34,839 nt of DNA from an uncultured Bacillota bacterium (GTDB taxonomy: Bacteria; Bacillota; Dehalobacteriia; UBA4068), in NCBI GenBank assembly GCA_934271085.1, contig CAKQQU010000013.1, positions 1 through 34,839 on the forward strand, given 5' to 3'. Every line of letters starts with the position of its first letter. Positions within the stretch are counted from its first letter, which is position 1. A model generated the notes under the pieces. It saw only the letters and a program-made list of their open reading frames with translations, ran no database searches and had not been told where the DNA came from. The position numbers and the translations under genes were made by a program. This document shows, piece after piece, positions 7,179 to 14,415 of this stretch.

Positions 7179-7607
7179 TTGACAAATATTATTGAAGTTG
7201 CCGCCGGCCTTATCCGGAATGGGGAAGGGAAGTTTCTTATCTGCCAGCGTCCGGCAGACAAGACCAGGGGAGGCCTTTGGGAATTTGCCGGCGGTAAGCT
7301 GGAACCGGGCGAAACCCCCCAGCAGGCACTGATAAGGGAATGCCGGGAGGAGCTGGCTGTGGAAGTGGCGGTAGGCAGCCTCTATCTGCAACTGGTACAT
7401 GAATATCCCGATATGACAATACGTCTGTTTCTTTTTAATGCCCATATCAAAGAGGGCATCCCAAAACTTCTGGAGCATCAGCAATTACGCTGGATAAAAG
7501 CGGAAGAAACCTACGACTATCATTTTTGTCCTGCTGATGAAGAGATACTTTACAGGATACGCCGGGACGCAGGATGCGGTCTTGACCGGGCAAAGCAGTT
7601 GATATAA
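7179..7607 (+). CDS. Nudix hydrolase (MutT-like)
   Basis: A 142-residue Nudix pyrophosphohydrolase. The Nudix box runs GKLEPGETPQQALIRECREE then LAV, keeping every catalytic Glu; the usual Gly near the end of the box is Ala. The N-terminal EVAAGLIRNGEGKFLICQRP and WEFAGGKLE match the MutT/8-oxo-dGTP and CTP pyrophosphohydrolase group, so cleaning of oxidised nucleotides is the likely role, though Nudix substrates are hard to predict. The start is TTG 7179, with GCGAGGTG (7164-7171) at suitable distance; the first in-frame ATG would cut into the conserved fold. No clear operon partner. Confidence 0.88.
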   Translation: MTNIIEVAAGLIRNGEGKFLICQRPADKTRGGLWEFAGGKLEPGETPQQALIRECREELAVEVAVGSLYLQLVHEYPDMTIRLFLFNAHIKEGIPKLLEHQQLRWIKAEETYDYHFCPADEEILYRIRRDAGCGLDRAKQLI

Positions 7608-7653
7608 GATATTATTGTCGGTAAAAGACAGCCGGCAGGAAGGGAGATAAGCT

Positions 7654-7872
7654 ATGCCTCATATTGCAATAACCATGTTCCCCGGCAGGGATGAAGAAAC
7701 CAAGACTCGCCTGGCTGCGAAAATGCAGCAGTGTATGGTAGAGGAATTGGGAGTTGATGCTGACGTAGTATCCGTATCCATTGCTGATGTGCCCCAGGAT
7801 AAATGGTCGGATAATATCAGGAGTATTGATAAAAACACCATGTTTATCGCACCGGGCTATCCTGTGGATTAA
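7654..7872 (+). CDS. 4-oxalocrotonate tautomerase family protein
   Basis: A 72-residue tautomerase-superfamily protein. After removal of the start Met, the N-terminal Pro (MPHIAITMFPGR) would be the catalytic base, and the Arg of PGRDEETK is at the usual substrate-binding position. These small enzymes form oligomers and interconvert keto and enol forms of 2-oxo acids; the native substrate here is unknown. The ribosome site GGGAG (about 7640) fits the ATG. A strong terminator follows within 30 bp. It is slightly longer than the 60-62 residues of classic 4-OT, which is common in this group. Confidence 0.88.
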   Translation: MPHIAITMFPGRDEETKTRLAAKMQQCMVEELGVDADVVSVSIADVPQDKWSDNIRSIDKNTMFIAPGYPVD

Positions 7873-7897
7873 ACCGGGTAAAAATTTTCGGCTTATG

Positions 7898-7935
7898 ACC
7901 GCCCAGGGATTTGTTCCCGGGCGGTTTTTTTTATT
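7898..7935 (+). terminator. Rho-independent terminator after the tautomerase gene
   Basis: ACCGCCCAGGGA pairs with TCCCGGGCGGT with one bulged A, and a run of eight T follows. Confidence 0.9.
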
Positions 7936-7993
7936 TGCCGGTCTTGATAAAACAAAAATTTCGGATAATCCGACATAAATGTTGTTATTGTTC

Positions 7994-8022
7994 TTGTTTA
8001 ACCGTTGGGAAAATGTTATAAA
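7994..8022 (+). promoter_or_regulatory. Candidate promoter of the second degV gene
   Basis: TTGTTT (7994-7999), a 17-bp spacer and TATAAA (8017-8022). It would give a leader of about 130 nt with no recognised structure. Confidence 0.5.
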
Positions 8023-8159
8023 TGGGGTGATGTCGGTTGGCATGATTATACTGCAAATATCGGTATTTAAGGGATTCGGTAATTAAATTTTACTGCATAC
8101 CGGCCCGGCATCTGTAATATAGAGTATTTAAAAATATATAATTTAGAAGGAGGGCCGAT

Positions 8160-9047
8160 ATGTCTGATTATATTATTAGCTGCTGCTCCACTGCAGACTT
8201 GTCCGCCGAGCATTTTGCCGCGATAGATGTTCATTATGTCTGTTTTCATTATTTTTTGAATGATGTGGAGTATCCTGACGATCTGGGAAAATCCATGCCT
8301 TTTGCCGATTTTTATGATGCTATGGCAAAAGGTGCAAACACACGCACCGCCCAGGTAAATACCAATGAATATCTGGAGCATTTTGAAAAGTTTCTGGAGC
8401 AGGGCAGGGATATTATCCATGTTTGCCTTTCCTCCGGCATTTCCGGCAGCTTTAATTCCGCAAATGTGGCTGCAGATATCCTGCGGCAAAAGTACCCTCA
8501 GCGCAAAATATATGTGATAGATTCCCTGGGTGCGTCTTCCGGCTATGGCCTGCTGATGGATGCCATGGCAGCCAAACGGGCCGAGGGTATGGATATCGAT
8601 GCCCTTTATGCCTGGGTGGAGCAGAACAAGCTGCATCTGCATCACTGGTTCTTTTCCACTGATTTGAGTTTCTATGTAAAAGGGGGGCGCATATCCAAAG
8701 TATCCGGCTTTGTAGGCGGTTTGCTCAATATTTGCCCGCTGCTTAATATGAACGATCTGGGGCAGTTGATACCCAGAGAAAAGATCCGTCATAAGAAAAA
8801 GGTTATCCGCAGTCTTGTGGAAAAAATGGCAGAGCATGCCCAAAACGGCCTTGATTACAGCGGTAAATGCTATATCTCTCATTCCGACTGCTACGATGAT
8901 GCCCGGGCCGTGGCTGATCTGGTGGAAGAACGCTTTCCCAATCTGGCCGGCCCGGTGGAGATCAATTATGTAGGCACTACTATCGGCAGTCATACCGGCC
9001 CCGGTACTGTAGCCCTGTTTTTCTGGGGAGACGAAAGAGAAAGATAA
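8160..9047 (+). CDS. DegV family fatty-acid-binding protein (second copy)
   Basis: A 295-residue paralogue of the protein at 3651. Shared landmarks are an N-terminal SCCSTADLS, TRTAQVNTNEY, a CLSSGISGSFNSAN ligand loop, VIDSLGASSGYGLLMDA, HHWFFSTDLSFY and GPGTVALFFWGD. The strong ribosome site AAGGAGGG (8147-8154) fixes the start. It differs from the first copy at many surface positions and carries KGGRISKVSGF, where the first has RSGRVSGPM. In FakA/FakB systems multiple DegV proteins can differ in fatty-acid preference; whether these two do so is unknown. It is transcribed alone. Confidence 0.92.
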   Translation: MSDYIISCCSTADLSAEHFAAIDVHYVCFHYFLNDVEYPDDLGKSMPFADFYDAMAKGANTRTAQVNTNEYLEHFEKFLEQGRDIIHVCLSSGISGSFNSANVAADILRQKYPQRKIYVIDSLGASSGYGLLMDAMAAKRAEGMDIDALYAWVEQNKLHLHHWFFSTDLSFYVKGGRISKVSGFVGGLLNICPLLNMNDLGQLIPREKIRHKKKVIRSLVEKMAEHAQNGLDYSGKCYISHSDCYDDARAVADLVEERFPNLAGPVEINYVGTTIGSHTGPGTVALFFWGDERER

Positions 9048-9068
9048 ACTTGCTGCATTAGTAATTCA

Positions 9069-9113
9069 AAAGCCCTAGTAGCGAGAACATATAGCCGCCA
9101 GGGCTTTTTTATT
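9069..9113 (+). terminator. Rho-independent terminator after the second degV gene
   Basis: AAGCCCT pairs with AGGGCTT across a loop of about 23 nt, followed by TTTTTTATT. Confidence 0.8.
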
Positions 9114-9185
9114 GCTTACTTGGGAGATAAATGATAGAATTGATAAAATAAAGCAAATAAACGAAGATTAAACCGGAGCGGCAAT

Positions 9186-9941
9186 ATGGACAGAAAACGG
9201 CTCTATGTGGCCACTATTGCAGAAGATTGCGTGCAGTTGGCGGCTGAATACGGTTTGGGGCTGGAGTTTGATGAATTTACAACTGCAGAAAATATGGATG
9301 GCGACGCCTATATTCGTGTTAAAAGAGAGCTTGAGAGCAAACTGAATGTAAGCGACCGCTATTTGCTGCACGCCCCTTTTGCGGAGCTGTGTCCGGCCGC
9401 TATTGACCCCTTGGTGGCAGAGGCAGCCTGGACCCGTTATCAGCAGGCGGCCCGTATAGCCCTGGAGCATGGTATAAAAAAAATGGTAGTGCACAGCGGG
9501 TATATCCGGGGCATATATTATCCTGAGTGGTATCGGGAAAAAGCCGCGGCTTTCTGGCGGCGTTTTTTGTCAGATAAACCCGAAGATTTTCAGCTGTTGG
9601 TGGAAAATGTGATGGATGATGAACCTTTCCCCCTGCTGGAAAGCGTGGAGCTTACCGCTGACCCCCGCTGCCGTATCTGTCTGGATATAGGTCACGCCGC
9701 GGTTCATGGTCGGGCGTCGGTAACAGATTTTATCAGCTCATTTGCCCCATATCTGGCCCATGTTCATCTGCATGATAATGATTACAGTTTTGACCGGCAT
9801 CTGCCTCTGGGGCAGGGCAGACTGCCTTTCCTAAAGTTGCTGGAAGCCATAGAAAAAACAGCCGCCCCCACCTATACATTGGAAAATATGACTGCGCGGC
9901 AATCGGTCAGGTGGCTGTTGGAGCAGGGTATTCTGAAATAA
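9186..9941 (+). CDS. Sugar phosphate isomerase/epimerase-like TIM-barrel protein
   Basis: A 251-residue protein of the AP-endonuclease-2/xylose isomerase-like TIM-barrel superfamily. Metal-site signatures appear in order: LLHAPF, HSGYIRG, LLVENV (Glu), CLDIGHAAVHG (Asp and His), HVHLHDND (His), and TLENM near the end (Glu). These residues bind divalent metal in sugar epimerases and endonuclease IV. The first half is a little short for endonuclease IV, and the DNA-binding loops are not evident, so a sugar or polyol isomerase is more likely. The start is ATG 9186 with a modest GGAG site. The next gene starts 30 bp after its stop, so they may be cotranscribed. Confidence 0.82.
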   Translation: MDRKRLYVATIAEDCVQLAAEYGLGLEFDEFTTAENMDGDAYIRVKRELESKLNVSDRYLLHAPFAELCPAAIDPLVAEAAWTRYQQAARIALEHGIKKMVVHSGYIRGIYYPEWYREKAAAFWRRFLSDKPEDFQLLVENVMDDEPFPLLESVELTADPRCRICLDIGHAAVHGRASVTDFISSFAPYLAHVHLHDNDYSFDRHLPLGQGRLPFLKLLEAIEKTAAPTYTLENMTARQSVRWLLEQGILK

Positions 9942-9970
9942 ATGCAGCAAAAGCTGCCAAGGAGGAAATT

Positions 9971-11098
9971 GTGGCTAATATTCTGGATTATCTGGAATGG
10001 CGGGGCGACCTGCCCCTGGAACGGGTACCTCTTTGCGAGGTAGACCGACTGATCCTCTGTCGTTTGGCATATATGCCCTTTGGCGGCGTGGTGCCGGAAG
10101 ACGCTTCGCGGCCTGCTGTGGCTTTGGGCGATGCAGCCGAGCGGCTGCTGCGTCTTACCGGAAAAAGCGGCGATGGCCGCAGCCTGTATATGAAGGAGGA
10201 TAAACAGCTTCTTTCCTGGCTGATAAAAAGCCGTCGTTTTTCCGGTATGCGGCTTACTAATTATGTAAATATTTTTGAGGAGCAGAATCAGGAACAGTTT
10301 TCCGCAACTACGGTACTGCTGCCTGACGGCAGTGTTTTTTTGACTTTCCGGGGAACCGACGGCACTTTGGTCGGCTGGAAGGAAGATTTTAATATGGGGT
10401 TTTGCGATAAAGTTCCTTCTCAGGAGGACGCTGTTATTTACCTGCAGCAGGCAGCATATCGTTTTTCCGGCCCTATCCGTTTGGGCGGTCATTCCAAAGG
10501 CGGCAATCTGGCGGTTTATGCCGCGGCCTTTTGCGGCAGGGATGTTCAGGAGCGGGTACTGGAAGTGCGTAATATGGACGGTCCCGGCTTTAGCGAGGAT
10601 ATAGTGGGCAAAGGTGAGTTCCAAAATATTATGGACCGTACTCATACTATTTTGCCGCAATCATCTGTGGTCGGTATGCTTTTGCAGCATTCCGAGGACT
10701 TTTCCGTAGTGCGCAGCGACCGTATGGGGCTTTTCCAGCACGATCTTTATTCCTGGCAGGTTATACGCAGCAGTTTTGCCACGGTAAGCAGCCGTACCAA
10801 CAGCAGCGTTTATCTGAACGCCGCCTTTAAGGATTGGTTGTCTCATATGAGCGATGAGCAGCGGGAACGCTTTGTGGACGGTGTATACACTATCTTTGCC
10901 GCTTCCGGCTGCCGTACCCTGAAGGAGCTTCAGGAAGGCCGCAATGCTTTTGCTGTTGCCAGGGCCCTGGCTTCCCTTGATGACGCCACCAGACATGATA
11001 TTCAGGAAGCCTTTTCCCTTCTCAGCAGATCCCTGAAATCTTCTCTTCCTGTGCTCCTGGATGGCCTGCGTATAGACCCCCTGCAGTTGAAATTTTAG
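9971..11098 (+). CDS. Mbeg1-like (DUF2974) alpha/beta hydrolase
   Basis: A 375-residue protein of the Mbeg1-like/DUF2974 family, related to class-3 lipases. The nucleophile elbow GGHSKGGNLAVY contains the serine, preceded by a lipase-like FRGTDGTLVGWKEDF strand. I start it at GTG 9971, with AAGGAGG (9959-9965) in front and protein beginning MANILDYLEWRGDL, the usual N-terminus of this family. The frame is open from 9911, but that ATG lies inside the upstream gene without a ribosome site. No signal peptide is seen, so it is probably cytoplasmic. The substrate is unknown; lipid or ester hydrolysis is inferred from fold only. Confidence 0.85.
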   Translation: MANILDYLEWRGDLPLERVPLCEVDRLILCRLAYMPFGGVVPEDASRPAVALGDAAERLLRLTGKSGDGRSLYMKEDKQLLSWLIKSRRFSGMRLTNYVNIFEEQNQEQFSATTVLLPDGSVFLTFRGTDGTLVGWKEDFNMGFCDKVPSQEDAVIYLQQAAYRFSGPIRLGGHSKGGNLAVYAAAFCGRDVQERVLEVRNMDGPGFSEDIVGKGEFQNIMDRTHTILPQSSVVGMLLQHSEDFSVVRSDRMGLFQHDLYSWQVIRSSFATVSSRTNSSVYLNAAFKDWLSHMSDEQRERFVDGVYTIFAASGCRTLKELQEGRNAFAVARALASLDDATRHDIQEAFSLLSRSLKSSLPVLLDGLRIDPLQLKF

Positions 11099-11116
11099 TT
11101 TGGGTTAAAACTTTAA

Positions 11117-11161
11117 GATCCTGTATATTTGTTTATCGGCGATAATCAAACATACAGGATC
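11117..11161. terminator. Long hairpin between convergent genes
   Basis: GATCCTGTATATTTG pairs with CAAACATACAGGATC with one mismatch. It lies between the Mbeg1-like gene and the MFS gene and could end transcription from both, but it lacks a strong T-run. Confidence 0.55.
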
Positions 11162-11203
11162 CGGTATTGCCTGGTGCATGGTATTAGTCTGTAAGATGAA
11201 TAT

Positions 11204-12403
11204 TTATTCCGGGCGGACAGGCTTGCTGTACTTGTCATGAATACTTATCATTATCAGATACAGCACCACCGCTGCTATGGCGCAATAGGCGATGAATCCG
11301 GGCACATATGTACGGAACATATCGTATACGGCGCTGATTATGGGCACTCCTGCGGCGATTCCGGAAGTAAGGGCGGCGCTGAATATGCCCAGGTATTTTT
11401 TATAATTGTTCTCGCCCAGAACATTATGAGCCAGCAGGGGAGTAAGTACGGATTCTGTAGCTGTGCCCATGCCGGCAAAAACTACGTATAACCAGCCCAT
11501 GGCAGGACTTGATACGAACATAAGCAGTATAACGCTGATGATAAAGCCGCCCATGCCGGTAATGGCCGCCAGCCGGATGCCCAGCTTATCATGGATATAG
11601 CCCATGATTATCTTAAACACGCCCATGGAAAAGTAAATGCCGCCGTAAATGATGCCCGCGGTTATTTCATCAATACCTTTCAGCTGCAGATGGGCTGATG
11701 ATGATACCACTATGCCGTGGATGATCAGGCCTATGATAAAAGTGCAGATGAGGGACAGCCGGACGCTGCGGTCATGAAGCAGTTTGGCAAAACCGGCAAA
11801 ATAGCCTGCTCCCCCCATTTTGGCTCCCTGGGGCTTATCCTGGGTATCGTTATCCGGCACTTCCTTTTCGCGGATAAGTATTATCATGGGTACGGATACT
11901 GCAAGCAGAGTGATGGCTGTAAACAGATAGGCGGACTGATAGCCGTGGTTGGCTATGAGCACAGCAAACAGGGAGCTGAAGAGAAAACCTCCCAGACCGC
12001 TGGAGGCGGATACGAAACCGATAAGCACCCCCTGTTTTTCCTTAAACCAGCTGTTTATCAGCAAAGCCATAGTAGTGGTGGAATCCAGACCCAGGCCAAC
12101 GCTGGCCAGTATGCCTCCTAAATAGAATACCGGCAGGCTGGTGGCCTTAGTCATAACCAGAAAAGCTATGCCTCCAACGATAAAGCCGGTACCTACCATT
12201 TTGCGTATACCAAAGCGCTGGTAGATCTTACCATAAAAAATATTGATGATGGCAGATCCCAGGGAGCATAGGCTGATGGTAACGGAAAAAGCTGCCCTGC
12301 TGAAACCGTAGGTATCGCATACGGGGACAATAAACAGGCTGGAAGTGGAATTGACCATGCCCACCATTACAAAAAAAGCAACGAAGCAGCTTATAAGCAC
12401 CAC
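11204..12403 (-). CDS. Major facilitator superfamily transporter (OFA/MCT-like)
   Basis: A 399-residue, 12-span MFS transporter similar to the oxalate/formate antiporter and monocarboxylate group. It has an N-terminal FIVPVCDTYGFSRAAFSVTI, the loop GKIYQRFGIRKMVGTGFIVG between spans 2 and 3, and a central cytoplasmic loop rich in charged residues. A small organic anion is a reasonable substrate class but unproven. The start is odd. GTG 12403 (or 12400) has little ribosome site, while the frame stays open upstream. A good site AAGAGG sits 8 nt before an ACG at 12439-12437 that would add LEQKRSKNYGVV. It probably shares a transcript with the BFD-like gene just upstream. Confidence 0.85.
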   Translation of the reverse strand: MVLISCFVAFFVMVGMVNSTSSLFIVPVCDTYGFSRAAFSVTISLCSLGSAIINIFYGKIYQRFGIRKMVGTGFIVGGIAFLVMTKATSLPVFYLGGILASVGLGLDSTTTMALLINSWFKEKQGVLIGFVSASSGLGGFLFSSLFAVLIANHGYQSAYLFTAITLLAVSVPMIILIREKEVPDNDTQDKPQGAKMGGAGYFAGFAKLLHDRSVRLSLICTFIIGLIIHGIVVSSSAHLQLKGIDEITAGIIYGGIYFSMGVFKIIMGYIHDKLGIRLAAITGMGGFIISVILLMFVSSPAMGWLYVVFAGMGTATESVLTPLLAHNVLGENNYKKYLGIFSAALTSGIAAGVPIISAVYDMFRTYVPGFIAYCAIAAVVLYLIMISIHDKYSKPVRPE

Positions 12404-12498
12404 TACTCCGTAGTTTTTGGATCTCTTTTGTTCTAACGTTTTATTTACCTCTTTCTGAAAGGAAAACCGTAACCGGGTTTTTGTTCTTCCAATGCGCT

Positions 12499-12771
12499 TT
12501 ATGGCTGTTTGGCTGGCCTGATATCTGTTTTAAGCCTGTCTTTATTTGCCAGCAGCCAGCGTCGCAGAACCTCTGCGATCTCCTGTGTGCATCAGCGCCC
12601 CTTGGGATTTTTATGGACGCAGTCGCAATGCTGCATGGCTCCGGTAGCGGCAGCCATTTCCTTGACGCTGCGGGCTCCCTGTTCCAGCGCCTGCACCATT
12701 TGTTCTTCCGTTACTTCATCACAATAGCAGATATATTCACCGGGCTTGGTAAAGTATTCGTATCCGGCCAT
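12499..12771 (-). CDS. BFD-like [2Fe-2S] protein with in-frame TGA, candidate selenoprotein
   Basis: ATG 12771, with AAGGAG in front, gives 59 residues up to TGA 12594-12592. The sequence contains C15-Y-C17, a helical segment TEEQMVQALEQGARSVKEM, and C49-D-C51 followed by VHKNPKGR. This is the BFD-like fold that binds a [2Fe-2S] cluster. Related proteins, as I recall them, continue NPKG-x-Cys-Cys and a short helix. Here the codon for the first of those Cys is TGA, the next is TGC (Cys), and the frame runs on as TQEIAEVLRRWLLANKD to TAA 12501-12499, giving 90 residues. A hairpin follows the TGA (separate entry). Reading TGA as selenocysteine explains all of this; a nonsense mutation is the alternative. 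If TGA is a stop, the gene is 12592-12771. It leads the MFS gene. Confidence 0.72.
12562..12578 (-). promoter_or_regulatory. Candidate bacterial SECIS hairpin
   Basis: On the coding (minus) strand TCGCAGA-GGT-TCTGCGA forms a perfect 7-bp stem with a 3-nt loop. The loop lies 21-23 nt after the UGA; in E. coli fdhF the loop GGU is at about 19-21 nt. Bacterial SECIS elements need a small loop with G in its first positions at this distance, for binding by SelB. A bulged U as in fdhF is not evident. Confidence 0.6.
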
Positions 12772-12832
12772 GGTAAGTCTCCTTTTGGCAAATGAAAATT
12801 GAAACACGGATAAATAAGTTCATTTATTATTC

Positions 12833-12861
12833 AGAATAGACTATGACGCGATTTTTGTCAA
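12833..12861 (-). promoter_or_regulatory. Sigma-A promoter of the BFD-like/MFS genes
   Basis: On the minus strand a perfect TTGACA (12861-12856), a 17-bp spacer and TATTCT (12838-12833), about 60 bp before the BFD-like start. Confidence 0.7.
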
Positions 12862-12920
12862 GGAAACGACTGGTGTAAGTTTTCCGGTGATTTTGCATCG
12901 CAATGGGTGCAAGCAGGCGC

Positions 12921-12949
12921 TTGACAGTATTCAGCATAAAAGATACAAT
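12921..12949 (+). promoter_or_regulatory. Sigma-A promoter of radA
   Basis: A perfect TTGACA (12921-12926), a 17-bp spacer and TACAAT (12944-12949), 46 bp before the radA start. It is divergent from the promoter at 12833-12861. Confidence 0.75.
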
Positions 12950-12995
12950 GAAAAAATCATATCGAAAAAAGGAATTTTATTAGGAAGGAGGAGCT

Positions 12996-14372
12996 ATGGC
13001 TAAAACCAGAACAGTCTTTTTTTGCTCGGAATGCGGCGGCGAATCTATCCGCTGGGTAGGTAAATGCCCTCATTGCGGCAGTTGGAATACGATGGTTGAG
13101 CAAAAGGTTGAGAATGAACCTGTTGCCGGACGCGGAGCCAAAGTGCTTCTTAACAGCGCCAGACCTCAGCCTATTGGTAAAGTTGATACAGCGGGTGTCA
13201 GCCGTTATCCGCTGAATATCGGCGAGCTGGATACGGTTCTGGGCGGCGGGCTGGTTCCCGGATCTTCCGTATTGCTGGGCGGCGAGCCGGGCATAGGAAA
13301 ATCCACTTTGCTGCTGCAGGCTGCTTCGGGAATGGCTGCTCACGGCCGGGTTCTTTATGTCAGCGGCGAGGAGGCTGCTTCTCAGATCAAACAGCGGCAT
13401 CAGCGGCTTCTGGCCGGGGAAAAGCTGCCCCATGAGGAAAATATTTATCTGCTGGCCCAGACCGATATAGATTCAGCCCTGGCCCAGGCGGAGGATATTT
13501 CCCCGGCTCTGCTTATCATAGACAGTGTTCAGGCTATGTTTTCTCCTGTTCTGGAGGCTGCTGCCGGCAGCGTTTCGCAGGTGCGGACAGTGGCCGCCGC
13601 GGCTATTGCATATGCGCGTACCCATAACTGTACGGTGATGCTGATAGGGCATGTGACCAAGGAGGGCACTCTGGCCGGTCCCAGAGTGCTGGAACATATG
13701 GTGGATACTGTGCTTTATTTTGAGGGAGAGCGGTATAATTCCCTGCGTTTGCTGCGTGCGGTAAAAAACCGCTTTGGCAGTACCAATGAGATCGGCGTTT
13801 TTGAGATGGGGCCAAGCGGTTTGCAGCCGGTCTCGGCAGCCTCGTATTTTCTGGAGCAAAGGCATGGGGCCGGGCCGGGTTCTGCTGCCACCTGCGTGCT
13901 GCAGGGCAGCCGTCCTTTAATGGTAGAGGTTCAGGCATTGGTGGCGCCTTCTGCCTTTGGTAATCCGCGACGTGTGGCCGGCGGATTTGATTATAATCGG
14001 CTGCTGCTGATCCTGGCGGTTCTGGAGCGCAAACTGAAGCTGCGTTTAAGTGACAAAGACGTATATCTTAATATTGCCGGCGGGCTGCGTATAGATGATC
14101 CTGCCGCTGACCTGGCTGCTGCGGCGGCTATAGTTTCTTCTGCTGCGGATATTCCTGTGGAAAAGGAACTGCTCCTTTTTGGAGAAATAGGCCTTTTGGG
14201 CGAGCTGCGCCCGGTATCTCAGGAATCGCGCCGCCTGCGGGAAGCGGCAAATCTGGGCTTTACTACTGCGGTCTGTCCGGAGAACAGGGATAATGAGGCT
14301 TCCCCTCTGCGCAGGCTGGCAGTTGGGGAGCTGGGCGAGGCTATAGCCTTTTTGGGGCTGCTTTCCCGCTGA
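12996..14372 (+). CDS. radA: DNA repair protein RadA
   Basis: A 458-residue RadA (Sms), a RecA-like helicase that drives branch migration in recombination intermediates. The N-terminal zinc finger uses C10, C13, C24 and C27. Walker A is GGEPGIGKST (95-104), Walker B is LLIID (172-176), and the RadA-specific KNRFG motif is at 257-261. The last 170 or so residues form the Lon-protease-like domain (LNIAGGLRIDDPAADLAAAA). Length and domain order are standard. The start has AGGAAGGAGG in front. In many Firmicutes radA neighbours disA and clpC; that is not so here. Confidence 0.97.
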   Translation: MAKTRTVFFCSECGGESIRWVGKCPHCGSWNTMVEQKVENEPVAGRGAKVLLNSARPQPIGKVDTAGVSRYPLNIGELDTVLGGGLVPGSSVLLGGEPGIGKSTLLLQAASGMAAHGRVLYVSGEEAASQIKQRHQRLLAGEKLPHEENIYLLAQTDIDSALAQAEDISPALLIIDSVQAMFSPVLEAAAGSVSQVRTVAAAAIAYARTHNCTVMLIGHVTKEGTLAGPRVLEHMVDTVLYFEGERYNSLRLLRAVKNRFGSTNEIGVFEMGPSGLQPVSAASYFLEQRHGAGPGSAATCVLQGSRPLMVEVQALVAPSAFGNPRRVAGGFDYNRLLLILAVLERKLKLRLSDKDVYLNIAGGLRIDDPAADLAAAAAIVSSAADIPVEKELLLFGEIGLLGELRPVSQESRRLREAANLGFTTAVCPENRDNEASPLRRLAVGELGEAIAFLGLLSR

Positions 14373-14415
14373 ATGGTTATGACGTTTAAGTCAAGGGTTT
14401 TAAGGAGGATTTTTA

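Noticed and set aside
8067..8993. 308-codon minus-strand frame opposite the second degV gene
   Set aside because: Antisense shadow; the plus strand has a clear DegV protein with strong ribosome site.
12592..12594. TGA of the BFD-like gene as an ordinary stop
   Set aside because: Not fully excluded, but the next codon is Cys as expected, the frame stays open with a helix-like tail, and a SECIS-type hairpin follows at the right distance.
14370..14372. TGA at the end of radA as recoded
   Set aside because: RadA already has full length and all domains at this point.
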